A stretch of DNA of 64,000 nt from contig JAQWQB010000105.1 in assembly GCA_029245065.1 (NCBI GenBank), positions 62,001-126,000 on the forward strand, read 5' to 3'. Below the pieces are notes generated by a model. It saw only the letters and a list, made by a program, of their open reading frames with translations. It was not told where the DNA came from and made no database searches. Below, in pieces: positions 8,697 through 17,867 of the stretch. Position 1 is the stretch's first letter; each line of letters begins with the position of its first letter. The translations under genes were made by a program, and so were the position numbers. The DNA comes from Flavobacteriales bacterium. Its GTDB lineage: Bacteria > Bacteroidota > Bacteroidia > Flavobacteriales_D > Sanyastnellaceae.

Positions 8697-9464
8697 ATGG
8701 CATCAATGATTGCAAAGAACATCAAGAAACTTAGGGGCGAAAAAAACCTCACTCAATCGCAACTCGCTGATAAAATTGGGCTCAATAGATCTGTTATCGG
8801 CGCGTATGAAGAAGGACGAGCCGAACCAAGAATGACTACCCTCATCACCATGGCGAGCTACTTCGATGTGTCGCTAGACGACCTGGTCTTGAAAGACCTT
8901 ACATCTGGAAGCTCAAAAGCGAAGTTTTCCGACGATTCAGCGCTTCGCGTCTTACCCATTACAGTTGATAGAGCAACCGATAAAGAATTGATCACCATGG
9001 TGCCCGTAAAGGCTGCCGCCGGATACCTCGATGGTTATGGAGATGTAGACTATATTGAAAACCTCCCACGTTTTTCCATGCCCATGCAAGAGCTTCCACA
9101 AGACCAAAGCTTGCGCCTATTTCAAATTGCGGGAGATAGCATGCTTCCGTTGCCAGATGGTGCGTATGTGTTGGGCTCCTTTGTTGATGACATTGCTTCT
9201 GCAGGAGGAGGAGATCCACATATCGTTGTAACACAAAATGATGGAATCGTCTTCAAGCGACTCGAAAATAGGGTCCACAACAAGGGGACGTTTAGAATGA
9301 TCTCTGAAAACACGGTGTTCGAACCCTATGACTTAGCTGTGGAAGAAGTGGTTGAGCTGTGGAAAGCACGTGCGTACATCCTCTTCGACCTCCCAAACAC
9401 AACAGTGGATCGCTTCAAAGAAATTCAAACTACTCTTGACCGAATAGAGTCCAAGATCTCCTGA
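8697..9464 (+). CDS. XRE-family repressor with S24 self-cleavage domain
   Basis: This 255-residue regulator has an N-terminal XRE helix-turn-helix (residues about 5-65, LTQSQLADKIGLNRSVIGAYE) and a C-terminal LexA/CI-like S24 domain. The self-cleavage features are present: an Ala-Gly site at A108-G109 (KAAAGYLDG), nucleophile S148 in AGDSMLP and general base K187 in IVFKRLE. Such proteins repress targets until cleavage, for example after DNA damage. No phage genes or SOS genes are adjacent, so it is a solitary chromosomal regulator. It is monocistronic, with a terminator before it. The inducing signal is unknown. Confidence 0.92.
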   Translation: MASMIAKNIKKLRGEKNLTQSQLADKIGLNRSVIGAYEEGRAEPRMTTLITMASYFDVSLDDLVLKDLTSGSSKAKFSDDSALRVLPITVDRATDKELITMVPVKAAAGYLDGYGDVDYIENLPRFSMPMQELPQDQSLRLFQIAGDSMLPLPDGAYVLGSFVDDIASAGGGDPHIVVTQNDGIVFKRLENRVHNKGTFRMISENTVFEPYDLAVEEVVELWKARAYILFDLPNTTVDRFKEIQTTLDRIESKIS

Positions 9465-9566
9465 TACTTTCTCAGTAAATAGATTGGTTGAGCGCGCATA
9501 AGACACGGATGACCGCTTGCGTTCGTCCTTCAGATCGCTCGTGCTCGTCCAAAAGCCAGAAATGCT

Positions 9567-10205
9567 TTAAGCCTCCTGAGCCACCACTTCTTCAACCTGA
9601 GGAATGTGCGTCTTCAAGAGGTTTTCAATTCCCCCTTTCAACGTTTGCATCGAGCTCGGACACCCGCTGCAAGCACCTCTCATTTGTACGAACACTTTTC
9701 CGTCCTTGAAGGCCGTAAAGTCAATGGCGCCTCCGTCTTGCTCCACTGCCGGACGAACAAATTCATCCAACAAACGCTTGATTTGCTCATCGAATTCAGA
9801 TGGAACAACGTCGGATGCATTGATAAACGCCTCGGTATCGCCTGGTTGAGGCATGGCAGAAGGAGTAGCTTGTGGTTGTGCGCTTTCTGGAACGAATTTC
9901 ACCGCTTCCATATGATCCATGAGCCATTCACGGATGTATTCGCGAAGCTGCTGAATAATCATTTCCCAGCCCAACGACTCATCTTTCGTAACAGCCACAA
10001 AATTCCCGCTAATGAACACATTCGTAACGAATGGAAAGTTGAACAACTCTTCTGCCAAAGGCGAAGCTTCGGTAGCCTGTTCCTTCGAAGTAAACTCAGC
10101 TTGTTCCCCATTCAAAATCAACGGTCTATCAACCACAAACTTCATTACTGCGGGGTTCGGAGTCATCTCAGCATAAACAGCAGTAGGTATTTTCTTCGTT
10201 TCCAT
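9567..10205 (-). CDS. NifU-family Fe-S scaffold or carrier protein
   Basis: This 212-residue protein has an N-terminal Nfu-type domain (about 10-100; TPNPAVMKFVVDR) and a C-terminal NifU-like domain with the cluster-binding CxxC in GACSGCPSS. Proteins of this design carry 4Fe-4S clusters to apoproteins. A strong -7 box lies 20 bp upstream. It is not in an operon with suf or isc genes here. Confidence 0.93.
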   Translation of the reverse strand: METKKIPTAVYAEMTPNPAVMKFVVDRPLILNGEQAEFTSKEQATEASPLAEELFNFPFVTNVFISGNFVAVTKDESLGWEMIIQQLREYIREWLMDHMEAVKFVPESAQPQATPSAMPQPGDTEAFINASDVVPSEFDEQIKRLLDEFVRPAVEQDGGAIDFTAFKDGKVFVQMRGACSGCPSSMQTLKGGIENLLKTHIPQVEEVVAQEA

Positions 10206-10225
10206 TTTTTAGCGCTTTAACGGTA

Positions 10226-10233
10226 CAAAGGTA
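10226..10233 (-). promoter_or_regulatory. -7 box TACCTTTG of the NifU-family gene
   Basis: The minus-strand sequence TACCTTTG matches TAnnTTTG exactly. It ends 21 bp before the ATG at 10205. Confidence 0.7.
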
Positions 10234-10285
10234 CATCGCAATTTGTCTTGATGAAACAGAACTTCCACTTGCTTGTTCATTATGT

Positions 10286-10293
10286 TAACTTTG
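10286..10293 (+). promoter_or_regulatory. -7 box TAACTTTG of the amidohydrolase operon
   Basis: It matches TAnnTTTG exactly and lies 22 bp before the ATG at 10315. Transcription from here would begin after the TTG at 10273 and the ATG at 10282, so those cannot be the start codon. Confidence 0.65.
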
Positions 10294-10314
10294 CTGACTT
10301 CCAGAATGCTATTT

Positions 10315-13300
10315 ATGAAACCACTACTGCTCGCTGCCCTCCTTGTTTGTGCTTTGTTTACCACGGCTCAGACTACTTTTCCTGTCAACGGAACGGTTGA
10401 AAAGGATGAGGTGCTCTACCTCTTCGAAAATGCAACTATTCACGTAGATGCTTCCACAGAATTAAACGGTAGCCTCCTGGTCAAAAAGGGGCGAATTGTG
10501 GCCGTAAATCCTGCTTTACCTCCTGTTGAAGGTGTGGTGAGAGTGGATCTCGAAGGAATGCACGTTTATCCTTCATTTGTTGAGAGTTATTCTTCATTTG
10601 GTGTACCGAAATTGGAACGCCCAAAGTGGGAGCCAGGACCTCAAACAGAATCGAACAAGAAAGGAGCATTCGGATGGAATCAGGCCATCAAACCGGAAAT
10701 TGATGCTGCAGACATCTACACCTATGATGCGAAAGCTGCTGAGGGATATATAAAAGCAGGGTTTGGTGCCATGTTTACACATCAATCTGATGGTATTTCA
10801 CGCGGCACAGGAGCGGTTATTACCCTCAATCCAAATGAAAATTTAGGGTTGCTGTTGCCACGCTCCATGGCGGTTCATTCTTTTCAAAAAGGAAGTAGCA
10901 GACAAGATTACCCAAGTTCATTGATGGGAGCCATTGCATTGCTACGTCAAACATTTTACGACGCACAGTGGTATGCCGAAAATGGAGAACGATTGGAAAC
11001 AAACCTGAGTTTGGAGGCGTTCAATGCCAATGCGGTGTTGCCCCAGCTTTTCGTTACCCGTGACCGATTGGACGTGCTCAGAGCAGACTTGATTGGCGAC
11101 GAATTCGAACGTCAATTTATCTTTAAAGGAACTGGCGATGAATACCAGCGATTGGACGAGTTGAAAGCAACAAACGGCGCCTTCATCGTCCCGGTCAATT
11201 TCCCGGCAGCCTACGACGTTTCTGACCCCTACTTGACGCGATTAATTCCACTTTCGGAATTGAAGCATTGGGAGATGGCACCAGCCAATTTGGCGATGAT
11301 GGAAGAAGCGGGGATGACCTTTGCAATTACGTCTGATGGATTAAAGAAACCATCGATGTTGCTTGCCAATGTGCGCAAGGCCATCAGCTACGGACTGTCT
11401 GAAGAAATGGCCTTGAAAGCACTGACAGAGATTCCTGCAGCTTTGATTGGGGCAGACGAATTCGTGGGTACGCTGGAAGAAGGAAAAGAAGCGAATTTCA
11501 TTGTCACTGACGGCCCACTATTCCATAAAAAGACCAACATTATTGAGCATTGGATCCAGGGAAATCCAACCGTAGTGAAAGACCGAAGCTTGAAAGATAT
11601 TTCAGGTGTATATGCACTCACCTTCGACGATGAATCACTTTCTGTGAACGTGAATAAAGACGGAGATAATTACAAGGCGAGCTTCGACCTAATTAGAGAA
11701 GGTAAAGAGGGAGCCGACACCACGAAAGTGAAGGTGAAGTTAGCTCAGGAAGGAGAAATGGTGAACATGAAGTTCGGCCCCGTTGATAGCCTATACAAAG
11801 GAGTTTACTTGCTATCTGGAAACGTTTTCGCTGAAAGCAGAATTTGGGAAGGACAGGGCCAAGCACCCAACGGAAAATGGTTTGACTGGGCCGCTGTGCG
11901 TAGTGAAGACGCCAAAAAGAAAGACAAGCCCGGTTCCATGGATTCACTGATGGTGGAAGGGAAGGTGATTTATCCGTTCCTGGCGTACGGACAAGAAACG
12001 AAGCCAGAATCACAAAACGTGTTGATTACCAACGCTACCATTTGGACCTGTGAAGAAGAGGGCATTATTGAAGGCGGACAGCTGTTGGTGATTGACCGGA
12101 AAATCAAGGCTGTAGGGAAGAAGCTTGACTTGGAGTCGCTGTTTGGAAAAACAACGCCAAGCTTTGAAGTCATTGATGCCAAAGGGAAACATGTTACACC
12201 AGGTATTATTGATGAACATTCGCACATTGCCATCAGTCGTGGTGTGAACGAAGGTACGCAAGCCAGTTCAGCCGAAGTGAGCATTGCTTCCGTCGTCAAT
12301 TCTGAAGACATCAACATCTACCGTCAACTAAGTGGCGGAGTTACTTGTTCGCAATTGCTTCACGGCAGTGCCAACCCAATTGGTGGACAAAGTGGAATCA
12401 TCAAACTTCGCTGGGGACTCACTCCAGAAGAAATGAAAGTGGAAGATGGAACGCCATTTATCAAATTTGCATTGGGCGAAAATGTGAAGCAGTCGAACTG
12501 GGGACAATTCTACCAAGAGCGTTTCCCACAGACCCGAATGGGCGTTGAACAAGTGTTTTATGATCACTTCATTCGCGCCAGAGAATATGGTGAAGCATGG
12601 GATGCCTACGACGCATCCATGTCGTCTTTATCGCGAAAACAAAAGCGAAGAGGAGATGTCCCAGTTGCACCAAGAGTAGACTTGGAAATGCGAACGATTT
12701 TGGAAATTTTGGAATCGGAGCGATTTGTGAGTTGCCACAGCTATCGCCAAGATGAGATCAACATGCTGATGCACGTAGCAGACTCCATGGGCTTCACATT
12801 GAATACGTTTACCCACATTCTGGAAGGATACAAGGTAGCGGATAAAATGGCCGAGCACGGAGCAGGCGGTTCAAGCTTCTCCGATTGGTGGGCTTACAAG
12901 TTCGAAGTGAAGGATGCCATTCCATACAATGGAGCAATTCTATGGGAACAAGGAGTGACTACTGCTTTCAACAGTGACGATGCCGAGATGGCGAGAAGAC
13001 TGAATCAAGAAGCGGCCAAAGCGGTTAAGTACGGCGGGGTTCCTGAAGAAGAGGCGTTGAAATTTGTAACACTGAACCCTGCAAAACTACTTCACCTAGA
13101 TGACCAAATGGGCTCTTTGAAGGTCGGGAAAGATGCTGATTTCGTGATTTGGACTGACCATCCTTTGACCATTTATGCGAAGGCAAACGCAACGTACATT
13201 GATGGCAAATGCTACTACAGCATAGAAAAAGACTTGGAAGCTAGAAAGGCGATTCAAGCTGAACGCGCTCGCTTAATTCAATTAATGATGGATGGTTCCG

Positions 13301-13377
13301 GGGCGAAGAAAGGCAAGCCAATGGAGAAGATGCCACAACACTACCACTGTGATTCAGAAACCGATGAAATTAGATAA
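10315..13377 (+). CDS. secreted amidohydrolase, two-domain (about 1020 aa)
   Basis: The protein has a signal peptide (MKPLLLAALLVCALFTTAQ) and two amidohydrolase-like halves. The N-terminal half keeps the fold signature HVYPSFVESYSSFG but lacks the HxH metal pair. The C-terminal half looks active: HSH in PGIIDEHSHIA, later histidines in VSCHSYRQDE and FTHILEGYK, and the aspartate in FNSDDAE. Family members are zinc enzymes hydrolysing cyclic amides, imines or dipeptides; the substrate here is unknown. Start at ATG 10315 is chosen for the signal peptide and the promoter position; ATG 10306 is an alternative. The next amidohydrolase gene begins one base after this stop. Confidence 0.85.
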   Translation: MKPLLLAALLVCALFTTAQTTFPVNGTVEKDEVLYLFENATIHVDASTELNGSLLVKKGRIVAVNPALPPVEGVVRVDLEGMHVYPSFVESYSSFGVPKLERPKWEPGPQTESNKKGAFGWNQAIKPEIDAADIYTYDAKAAEGYIKAGFGAMFTHQSDGISRGTGAVITLNPNENLGLLLPRSMAVHSFQKGSSRQDYPSSLMGAIALLRQTFYDAQWYAENGERLETNLSLEAFNANAVLPQLFVTRDRLDVLRADLIGDEFERQFIFKGTGDEYQRLDELKATNGAFIVPVNFPAAYDVSDPYLTRLIPLSELKHWEMAPANLAMMEEAGMTFAITSDGLKKPSMLLANVRKAISYGLSEEMALKALTEIPAALIGADEFVGTLEEGKEANFIVTDGPLFHKKTNIIEHWIQGNPTVVKDRSLKDISGVYALTFDDESLSVNVNKDGDNYKASFDLIREGKEGADTTKVKVKLAQEGEMVNMKFGPVDSLYKGVYLLSGNVFAESRIWEGQGQAPNGKWFDWAAVRSEDAKKKDKPGSMDSLMVEGKVIYPFLAYGQETKPESQNVLITNATIWTCEEEGIIEGGQLLVIDRKIKAVGKKLDLESLFGKTTPSFEVIDAKGKHVTPGIIDEHSHIAISRGVNEGTQASSAEVSIASVVNSEDINIYRQLSGGVTCSQLLHGSANPIGGQSGIIKLRWGLTPEEMKVEDGTPFIKFALGENVKQSNWGQFYQERFPQTRMGVEQVFYDHFIRAREYGEAWDAYDASMSSLSRKQKRRGDVPVAPRVDLEMRTILEILESERFVSCHSYRQDEINMLMHVADSMGFTLNTFTHILEGYKVADKMAEHGAGGSSFSDWWAYKFEVKDAIPYNGAILWEQGVTTAFNSDDAEMARRLNQEAAKAVKYGGVPEEEALKFVTLNPAKLLHLDDQMGSLKVGKDADFVIWTDHPLTIYAKANATYIDGKCYYSIEKDLEARKAIQAERARLIQLMMDGSGAKKGKPMEKMPQHYHCDSETDEIR

Positions 13378-13378
13378 G

Positions 13379-14674
13379 ATGAGAAAAGGACTACTACTTG
13401 GAGCATGCCTATTGCTCGTTTCGCTTTTCACATTTGCCCAAACGCCAGGTGATAAGCAGTCAGAATCTATTCTGATTATTGGAGCTACTGCCCACCTGGG
13501 TACAGGTGATAAAATTGAAGATAGCGCCATCGGGTTTGAAGATGGAAAAATAACCTTCGTAGGTGCCCGTCTTCAAGTGAATGAACAAGATTGGTCGAAG
13601 GTAATTGATGCTAGCGGAAAGCATGTTTACCCGGGATTTGTGGCGCCAAATTCAACCCTTGGCCTTCAGGAGATTGGTGCCGTTCGTGCCACCCGAGATC
13701 AATACGAGGTAGGAACTTTCAAGCCGAATGTACGTGCGGTAATTGCCTTCAATACCGATAGTGATGTCACACCTACAGTAAGAACAAATGGAGTATTAAT
13801 TGGTCAAATTACGCCACGTGGAGGTGTGATTTCTGGATCAAGTGGTGTGGTTCATTTTGATGGGTGGAACTGGGAAGATGCTGCCATGAAAGAAGTGGAT
13901 GGAATTCACTTGAACTGGCCATGGATGCACCACAGACACCGCGAAGGTGGGAAAATTGATGTCAAGAAGCGGAAATCGTATGATCAGCAAAAGCATGAAT
14001 TAACGCGTTTTTTCGATGAAGCAGCGGCTTATGCGAACATACCAGCACCAAAGATTCAGGAATTGCGCTATGAAGCCATGCGCGGATTATTTGACGGAAC
14101 TCTTCGCTTGTATGTGCATGCGAATGACGTGAAGCAAATTACGGAGGCGGTGCATTTCAAGCGTAAATATGGCATTGAGCATGTGGTAATTGTTGGAGGT
14201 TCAGACAGCCATTTGGTTGCTGACTTGCTTCGCGAAAACAATATTTCAGTCATGGTACAACGCGTCCACGAACTGCCTAGGTTCGCCGAAGACGATGTTG
14301 ATTTGACGTACAAATTGCCAAAACTATTGTCAGACGAAGGGGTGTTATTCTGCCTAGAGAATGCAGGAGACATGGAACAGATGGGAACACGAAACCTTCC
14401 GTTCTACGCTGGAACGGCCATGGCATATGGGTTGACGTATGAAAATGCTGTGAAGTCCATTACGCTGAATCCGGCAATTATGTTAGGAATAGATCACTTG
14501 GTTGGATCCCTTGAAAAAGGAAAGGACGCCACCCTGTTTGTCTCTTCAGGTGACGCCCTTGATATGCGCAGTAACGACGTGACGCATGCCTTTATCCAAG
14601 GACGAATGATCGAACTGGATAATCGTCAGATGCAGCTTTATAGAAAGTACAAGGCGAAATATGAGAAGCCGTAA
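13379..14674 (+). CDS. secreted amidohydrolase-like protein, probably lacking metal ligands
   Basis: This 431-residue protein has a signal peptide (MRKGLLLGACLLLVSLFTFA) and an amidohydrolase fold (start HVYPGFVAPNSTLGLQ, end SITLNPAIMLGIDHLVGS). Where active relatives have HxH it has PNS, and the catalytic aspartate region is not evident (FCLENAGDME). It resembles the N-terminal half of the enzyme upstream, from which it is separated by one base. It may act as a non-catalytic partner subunit. The start was chosen by the signal peptide; ATG 13364 would overlap the upstream gene. Confidence 0.8.
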   Translation: MRKGLLLGACLLLVSLFTFAQTPGDKQSESILIIGATAHLGTGDKIEDSAIGFEDGKITFVGARLQVNEQDWSKVIDASGKHVYPGFVAPNSTLGLQEIGAVRATRDQYEVGTFKPNVRAVIAFNTDSDVTPTVRTNGVLIGQITPRGGVISGSSGVVHFDGWNWEDAAMKEVDGIHLNWPWMHHRHREGGKIDVKKRKSYDQQKHELTRFFDEAAAYANIPAPKIQELRYEAMRGLFDGTLRLYVHANDVKQITEAVHFKRKYGIEHVVIVGGSDSHLVADLLRENNISVMVQRVHELPRFAEDDVDLTYKLPKLLSDEGVLFCLENAGDMEQMGTRNLPFYAGTAMAYGLTYENAVKSITLNPAIMLGIDHLVGSLEKGKDATLFVSSGDALDMRSNDVTHAFIQGRMIELDNRQMQLYRKYKAKYEKP

Positions 14675-14703
14675 AACACGGTCACCTCTTATTCATCTTA
14701 TGA

Positions 14704-16602
14704 CTATTCAAGACGCATATACTGCCCTTTCGGATAACGCACTTCGTACTTCAATTTCATGTCTTTAGATTTCCCTGAAGCCACGTCGAGTTCCCAGGTA
14801 ACTTGTCCGGTTTCTTCCGTTATACGTGCCCCATTGGATGTTTCTGATTCAATTTCGACCTCTTCAGACGTCGTAACGGGAATCTGATCTTCAATTTGAA
14901 TGGAGATGCTTTCACGTTTGTTGTTTCGCACTTCAATTTTCCATTCGCGGATGTCTTTCTGCATGCCTGCAATGACTTGTTTTTTGTGATCGGCTTTCAC
15001 GCGTTTTCTTCGTACTTCGATGCCCGGGTCAGCGCCAAGAGAAAGGTTGAGGGTGTCTTGCACACTGTTTAAGCGCAAGGCCGTTTTCCCGACATAGCTA
15101 TCTTCGAAATAGATGTTCAAGTCGCCATCTAATAAGTTGAAGTCTTGCCAATCGGTAATACGCGCAGTGAGGTACGCTTGCGGGTCCAGTTTAGGAGCAC
15201 ATTGGTAAATGAAATTGGCATCCACTTCGATGTCTTGAACCTTCACGGCGTGGTGTGTTCCATCTGAAGGAATGTTGTACTTCGCATCGATTTTGAATTG
15301 AGTTTGGGTAGGAGTATAACTCACCGCAACAGGCGCGTAGAAGGCATCTTCGTCTTCCCTAGCCATGTCAAAACTACTTCTTACCCGAGCTGATTTAGAT
15401 GCAGTCACTTCGATTTCATCTAACGTAATAGTGTTGCCCATCATCACCACGTTCATGTTTGAAGCGCTTACAGGAACCACAATGGGATTATAACCCACAT
15501 ACGAGTATTGGAGCTGGGAATACCCTGCTGGAATCGTCAAATTGTAATTGCCATTGACATCAACAGAAGCACCTGTTGAGGTGCCCGCAATGACCACGGT
15601 GGCGCCAATGAGTGCATTGCCATATTGATCAGTTACCCGTCCTTGGACATTTCGAATGTTGCCGTTGTAGGGTTGTTGCTTCAACCATGCATTCGGGTCA
15701 CTCTCGTTATTGTTTCTGTAATTCCTTTGAATGGGCGCCGGAGCATTTACATACCAAGGCGTGAGGTTTGGCTTCATTGAGCGCTGTTGTGGCTGACCAG
15801 TACTTACGGTCACTTTTACATTGTCCCAATCTTCACCAGAGCTTTGGTAGACAAAAGCATTGTAAGTCAATTCCAGTGGTTCATTGACAGAGTTCACATG
15901 CGCGTCGTACCCAGGATACCATCCGGCACCGGCTACCTGGTGGGTTAATGAGAACTGTCCAGAGACCGATTTCTTCGCATTCACACGCACAAAAAATTGC
16001 AATTCAGTGGTGGTTTGAATGCCGGTAAGCTTCGCCATGGATAAGTCGATGGCGGTTATTTTTCCTTGGAGCTCTGCAATTCTGTCTTGAATGGCTAGGC
16101 GGTTGGCACGAATGTCGAGGTAGCGCTCTCGAATGAACACGGCAGCTTCCTTCAGTTTTGCAACTGCGATACCGTCTTCCTTCGAACCAAAAAGTTGATT
16201 GGCTTGAAGCATTTGTTCTTCCCGGTCGTAAATGCTCAACCATCCTTGTTCGCGCGAAATTTCGGTTTGGAGTGCATTTCGTTCCAATTGGAGTGATTCA
16301 CGTTGTTTAGCGACGCCCCATCCAGCAATGGTGTCTACTTTGTAGCGATAGGAAGTGGAAAGAACAGTGAAATCTCCTTTTCCGTTGAACCTGATTTGTG
16401 AGCCATTTATGCTACTGTTGAGTTTATGAAAAACCAATAAACTGGTTCCTGCGGGAACGGTTCCTTTGGCTGATCGGGTCACTTGAGCTCCTTGTTGGAA
16501 GACCGTTACCTTTTCGATTTTACTAGAAATGAGTGTTTCTTTTTCTTTTGCGTTCACGGTAAAACCAGCGAAGAGGCAAAGTAGGATAAGCATGCGTTTC
16601 AT
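14704..16602 (-). CDS. MuiA-like DUF4139 protein with carboxypeptidase-regulatory-like insert
   Basis: This 632-residue exported protein begins with a signal peptide (MKRMLILLCLFAGFTVNA). It has an N-terminal DUF4140 region (VTVFQQGAQVTRSAKG), a coiled-coil stretch about residues 95-190, and a C-terminal DUF4139 beta region (VEVRRKRVKADHKKQV-like). Between them lies a CarboxypepD_reg-like domain (VQGRVTDQYGNALIGATVVI). Proteins of this layout are annotated 'mucoidy inhibitor MuiA family' in Bacteroidota, but that name comes from a weakly supported enterobacterial phenotype. The real role is unknown. It is convergent with the amidohydrolase operon, with 29 bp between stops. Confidence 0.85.
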   Translation of the reverse strand: MKRMLILLCLFAGFTVNAKEKETLISSKIEKVTVFQQGAQVTRSAKGTVPAGTSLLVFHKLNSSINGSQIRFNGKGDFTVLSTSYRYKVDTIAGWGVAKQRESLQLERNALQTEISREQGWLSIYDREEQMLQANQLFGSKEDGIAVAKLKEAAVFIRERYLDIRANRLAIQDRIAELQGKITAIDLSMAKLTGIQTTTELQFFVRVNAKKSVSGQFSLTHQVAGAGWYPGYDAHVNSVNEPLELTYNAFVYQSSGEDWDNVKVTVSTGQPQQRSMKPNLTPWYVNAPAPIQRNYRNNNESDPNAWLKQQPYNGNIRNVQGRVTDQYGNALIGATVVIAGTSTGASVDVNGNYNLTIPAGYSQLQYSYVGYNPIVVPVSASNMNVVMMGNTITLDEIEVTASKSARVRSSFDMAREDEDAFYAPVAVSYTPTQTQFKIDAKYNIPSDGTHHAVKVQDIEVDANFIYQCAPKLDPQAYLTARITDWQDFNLLDGDLNIYFEDSYVGKTALRLNSVQDTLNLSLGADPGIEVRRKRVKADHKKQVIAGMQKDIREWKIEVRNNKRESISIQIEDQIPVTTSEEVEIESETSNGARITEETGQVTWELDVASGKSKDMKLKYEVRYPKGQYMRLE

Positions 16603-16660
16603 GAGACTGTGTTTTTTATTTACGATGTCTCACCGTACACGTTTCCATAAAAAAAGTTCA

Positions 16661-16686
16661 TCCGCCTTCGCTGAAGCTTCGGCGGA
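16661..16686. repeat. palindromic intergenic repeat
   Basis: Arms TCCGCC and GGCGGA enclose a core containing GAAGCTTC. A related fragment (TCCGCCGAAG) occurs at about 16778 and a larger related palindrome at 22096-22139. It lies between the MuiA-like gene start and trpS stop. Such GAAGCTTCGGCGG elements look like dispersed REP-type repeats. Confidence 0.6.
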
Positions 16687-16809
16687 AGCCCTTCTAAAAA
16701 CATATATAGCTGTTAGGTTGTAAGAGGAGGTGGCTGAGTTTATCGAAGTCTATTTCCTTCAGAAAGATTTCAGTTTCCGCCGAAGGTGGGGGCAGGGGAG
16801 GAATGTGAA

Positions 16810-17781
16810 TCAATACCCCGTTTTCGCTCTTGTGCGCTTCAACACATCTGACGCTACTTTCCGTGCTTTTTCAGCTCCTTTCGCTAGTTCGCGATCAATC
16901 TCATCGGTGTTTTCCATGAGGTAAGCGAAACGCTCACGCTGCGGTTGGAAATGGGTGACAATGGCATCCAATAGGTCTTTCTTCGCATGACCCCATCCGT
17001 AGCCACCTTCGCGAAGCTTTCGTGCCATTTCATCGCACTCTTCTTCGGTTGCCACGTACTTGTACAGCTGGTAAACGATGGCAGAATCCGGATCCTTTGG
17101 GGCTTCTAGGGGAGTATCATCGGTTACAATCTGCTTGTTGATGACCTTTTTCAATTGCTTTTCAGGAAGAAAAATATTGATCGTATTCCCACGAGATTTA
17201 CTCATCTTATTTCCATCAGTACCCAAAATATACATGGTGTTCTCTTGGGTTGTTGCTTCTGGTACAACGAAGGTTTCGCCCATCTGATGATTGAAGCGAG
17301 AGGCTACATCACGCGTCATCTCAATGTGCTGAAGCTGGTCTTTTCCAACGGGCACTTGCTCTGCGTCATACAGCAAGATATCAGCCGCCATCAGCATCGG
17401 GTACACGAAAAGACCAGAGTTAACATCTTCTAAACGGTCTGCTTTGTCTTTGAATGAGTGCGCTAAGGTCAAGCGATTGTAGGGGAAATAGCACGATAAA
17501 TACCACGCTAATTCAGTTACCTCAGGGATGTCAGATTGGCGATAAAAAACAGTTCGTTCTGTATCCAAACCAAATGCTAACCAAGCGGCAGCCGTTGCAT
17601 ACGTGTTGGTTCGAAGGGTCTCTCCATCCTTGATTTGCGTCAATGAATGCATGTCGGCAATGAACAAGAAAGACTCATTGGCGGAATTACTCGCCATCTC
17701 AATTGCCGGACGAATTGCACCTAGAATATTTCCGAGGTGCGGAGTTCCTGTACTTTGGATACCTGTTAGTATGCGTGCCAT
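16810..17781 (-). CDS. trpS: tryptophanyl-tRNA synthetase
   Basis: This 323-residue class I synthetase charges tRNA-Trp. The HIGH-type motif is in GTPHLGNILGA near the N-terminus and the KMSKS motif is in GNKMSKSRGN. Length and the AEQVPVGKDQLQH segment fit bacterial TrpS. A -7 box lies 19 bp upstream, giving a very short leader. It is divergent from the GT2 operon. Confidence 0.98.
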   Translation of the reverse strand: MARILTGIQSTGTPHLGNILGAIRPAIEMASNSANESFLFIADMHSLTQIKDGETLRTNTYATAAAWLAFGLDTERTVFYRQSDIPEVTELAWYLSCYFPYNRLTLAHSFKDKADRLEDVNSGLFVYPMLMAADILLYDAEQVPVGKDQLQHIEMTRDVASRFNHQMGETFVVPEATTQENTMYILGTDGNKMSKSRGNTINIFLPEKQLKKVINKQIVTDDTPLEAPKDPDSAIVYQLYKYVATEEECDEMARKLREGGYGWGHAKKDLLDAIVTHFQPQRERFAYLMENTDEIDRELAKGAEKARKVASDVLKRTRAKTGY

Positions 17782-17799
17782 AGTTCAATCCTTGGAGGG

Positions 17800-17807
17800 C
17801 AAAAGTA
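17800..17807 (-). promoter_or_regulatory. -7 box TACTTTTG of trpS
   Basis: The minus-strand sequence matches TAnnTTTG exactly and ends 19 bp before the trpS ATG. Confidence 0.7.
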
Positions 17808-17852
17808 ATGAATCAAGAGGCACAGAGGTAGCTTATTGCGCAACGGATTGTT

Positions 17853-17860
17853 TACATTTG
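17853..17860 (+). promoter_or_regulatory. -7 box TACATTTG of the glycosyltransferase operon
   Basis: It matches TAnnTTTG exactly, only 7 bp before the ATG at 17868, so the mRNA would be leaderless or nearly so. Confidence 0.7.
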
Positions 17861-17867
17861 CACGCTT

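Noticed and set aside
8697-9464. A prophage repressor marking an integrated phage
   Set aside because: The S24-type regulator has no phage genes, integrase or attachment sites near it.
9606-10220. A 204-residue plus-strand frame
   Set aside because: It lies antisense to the well-supported NifU-family gene and has no recognisable domain.
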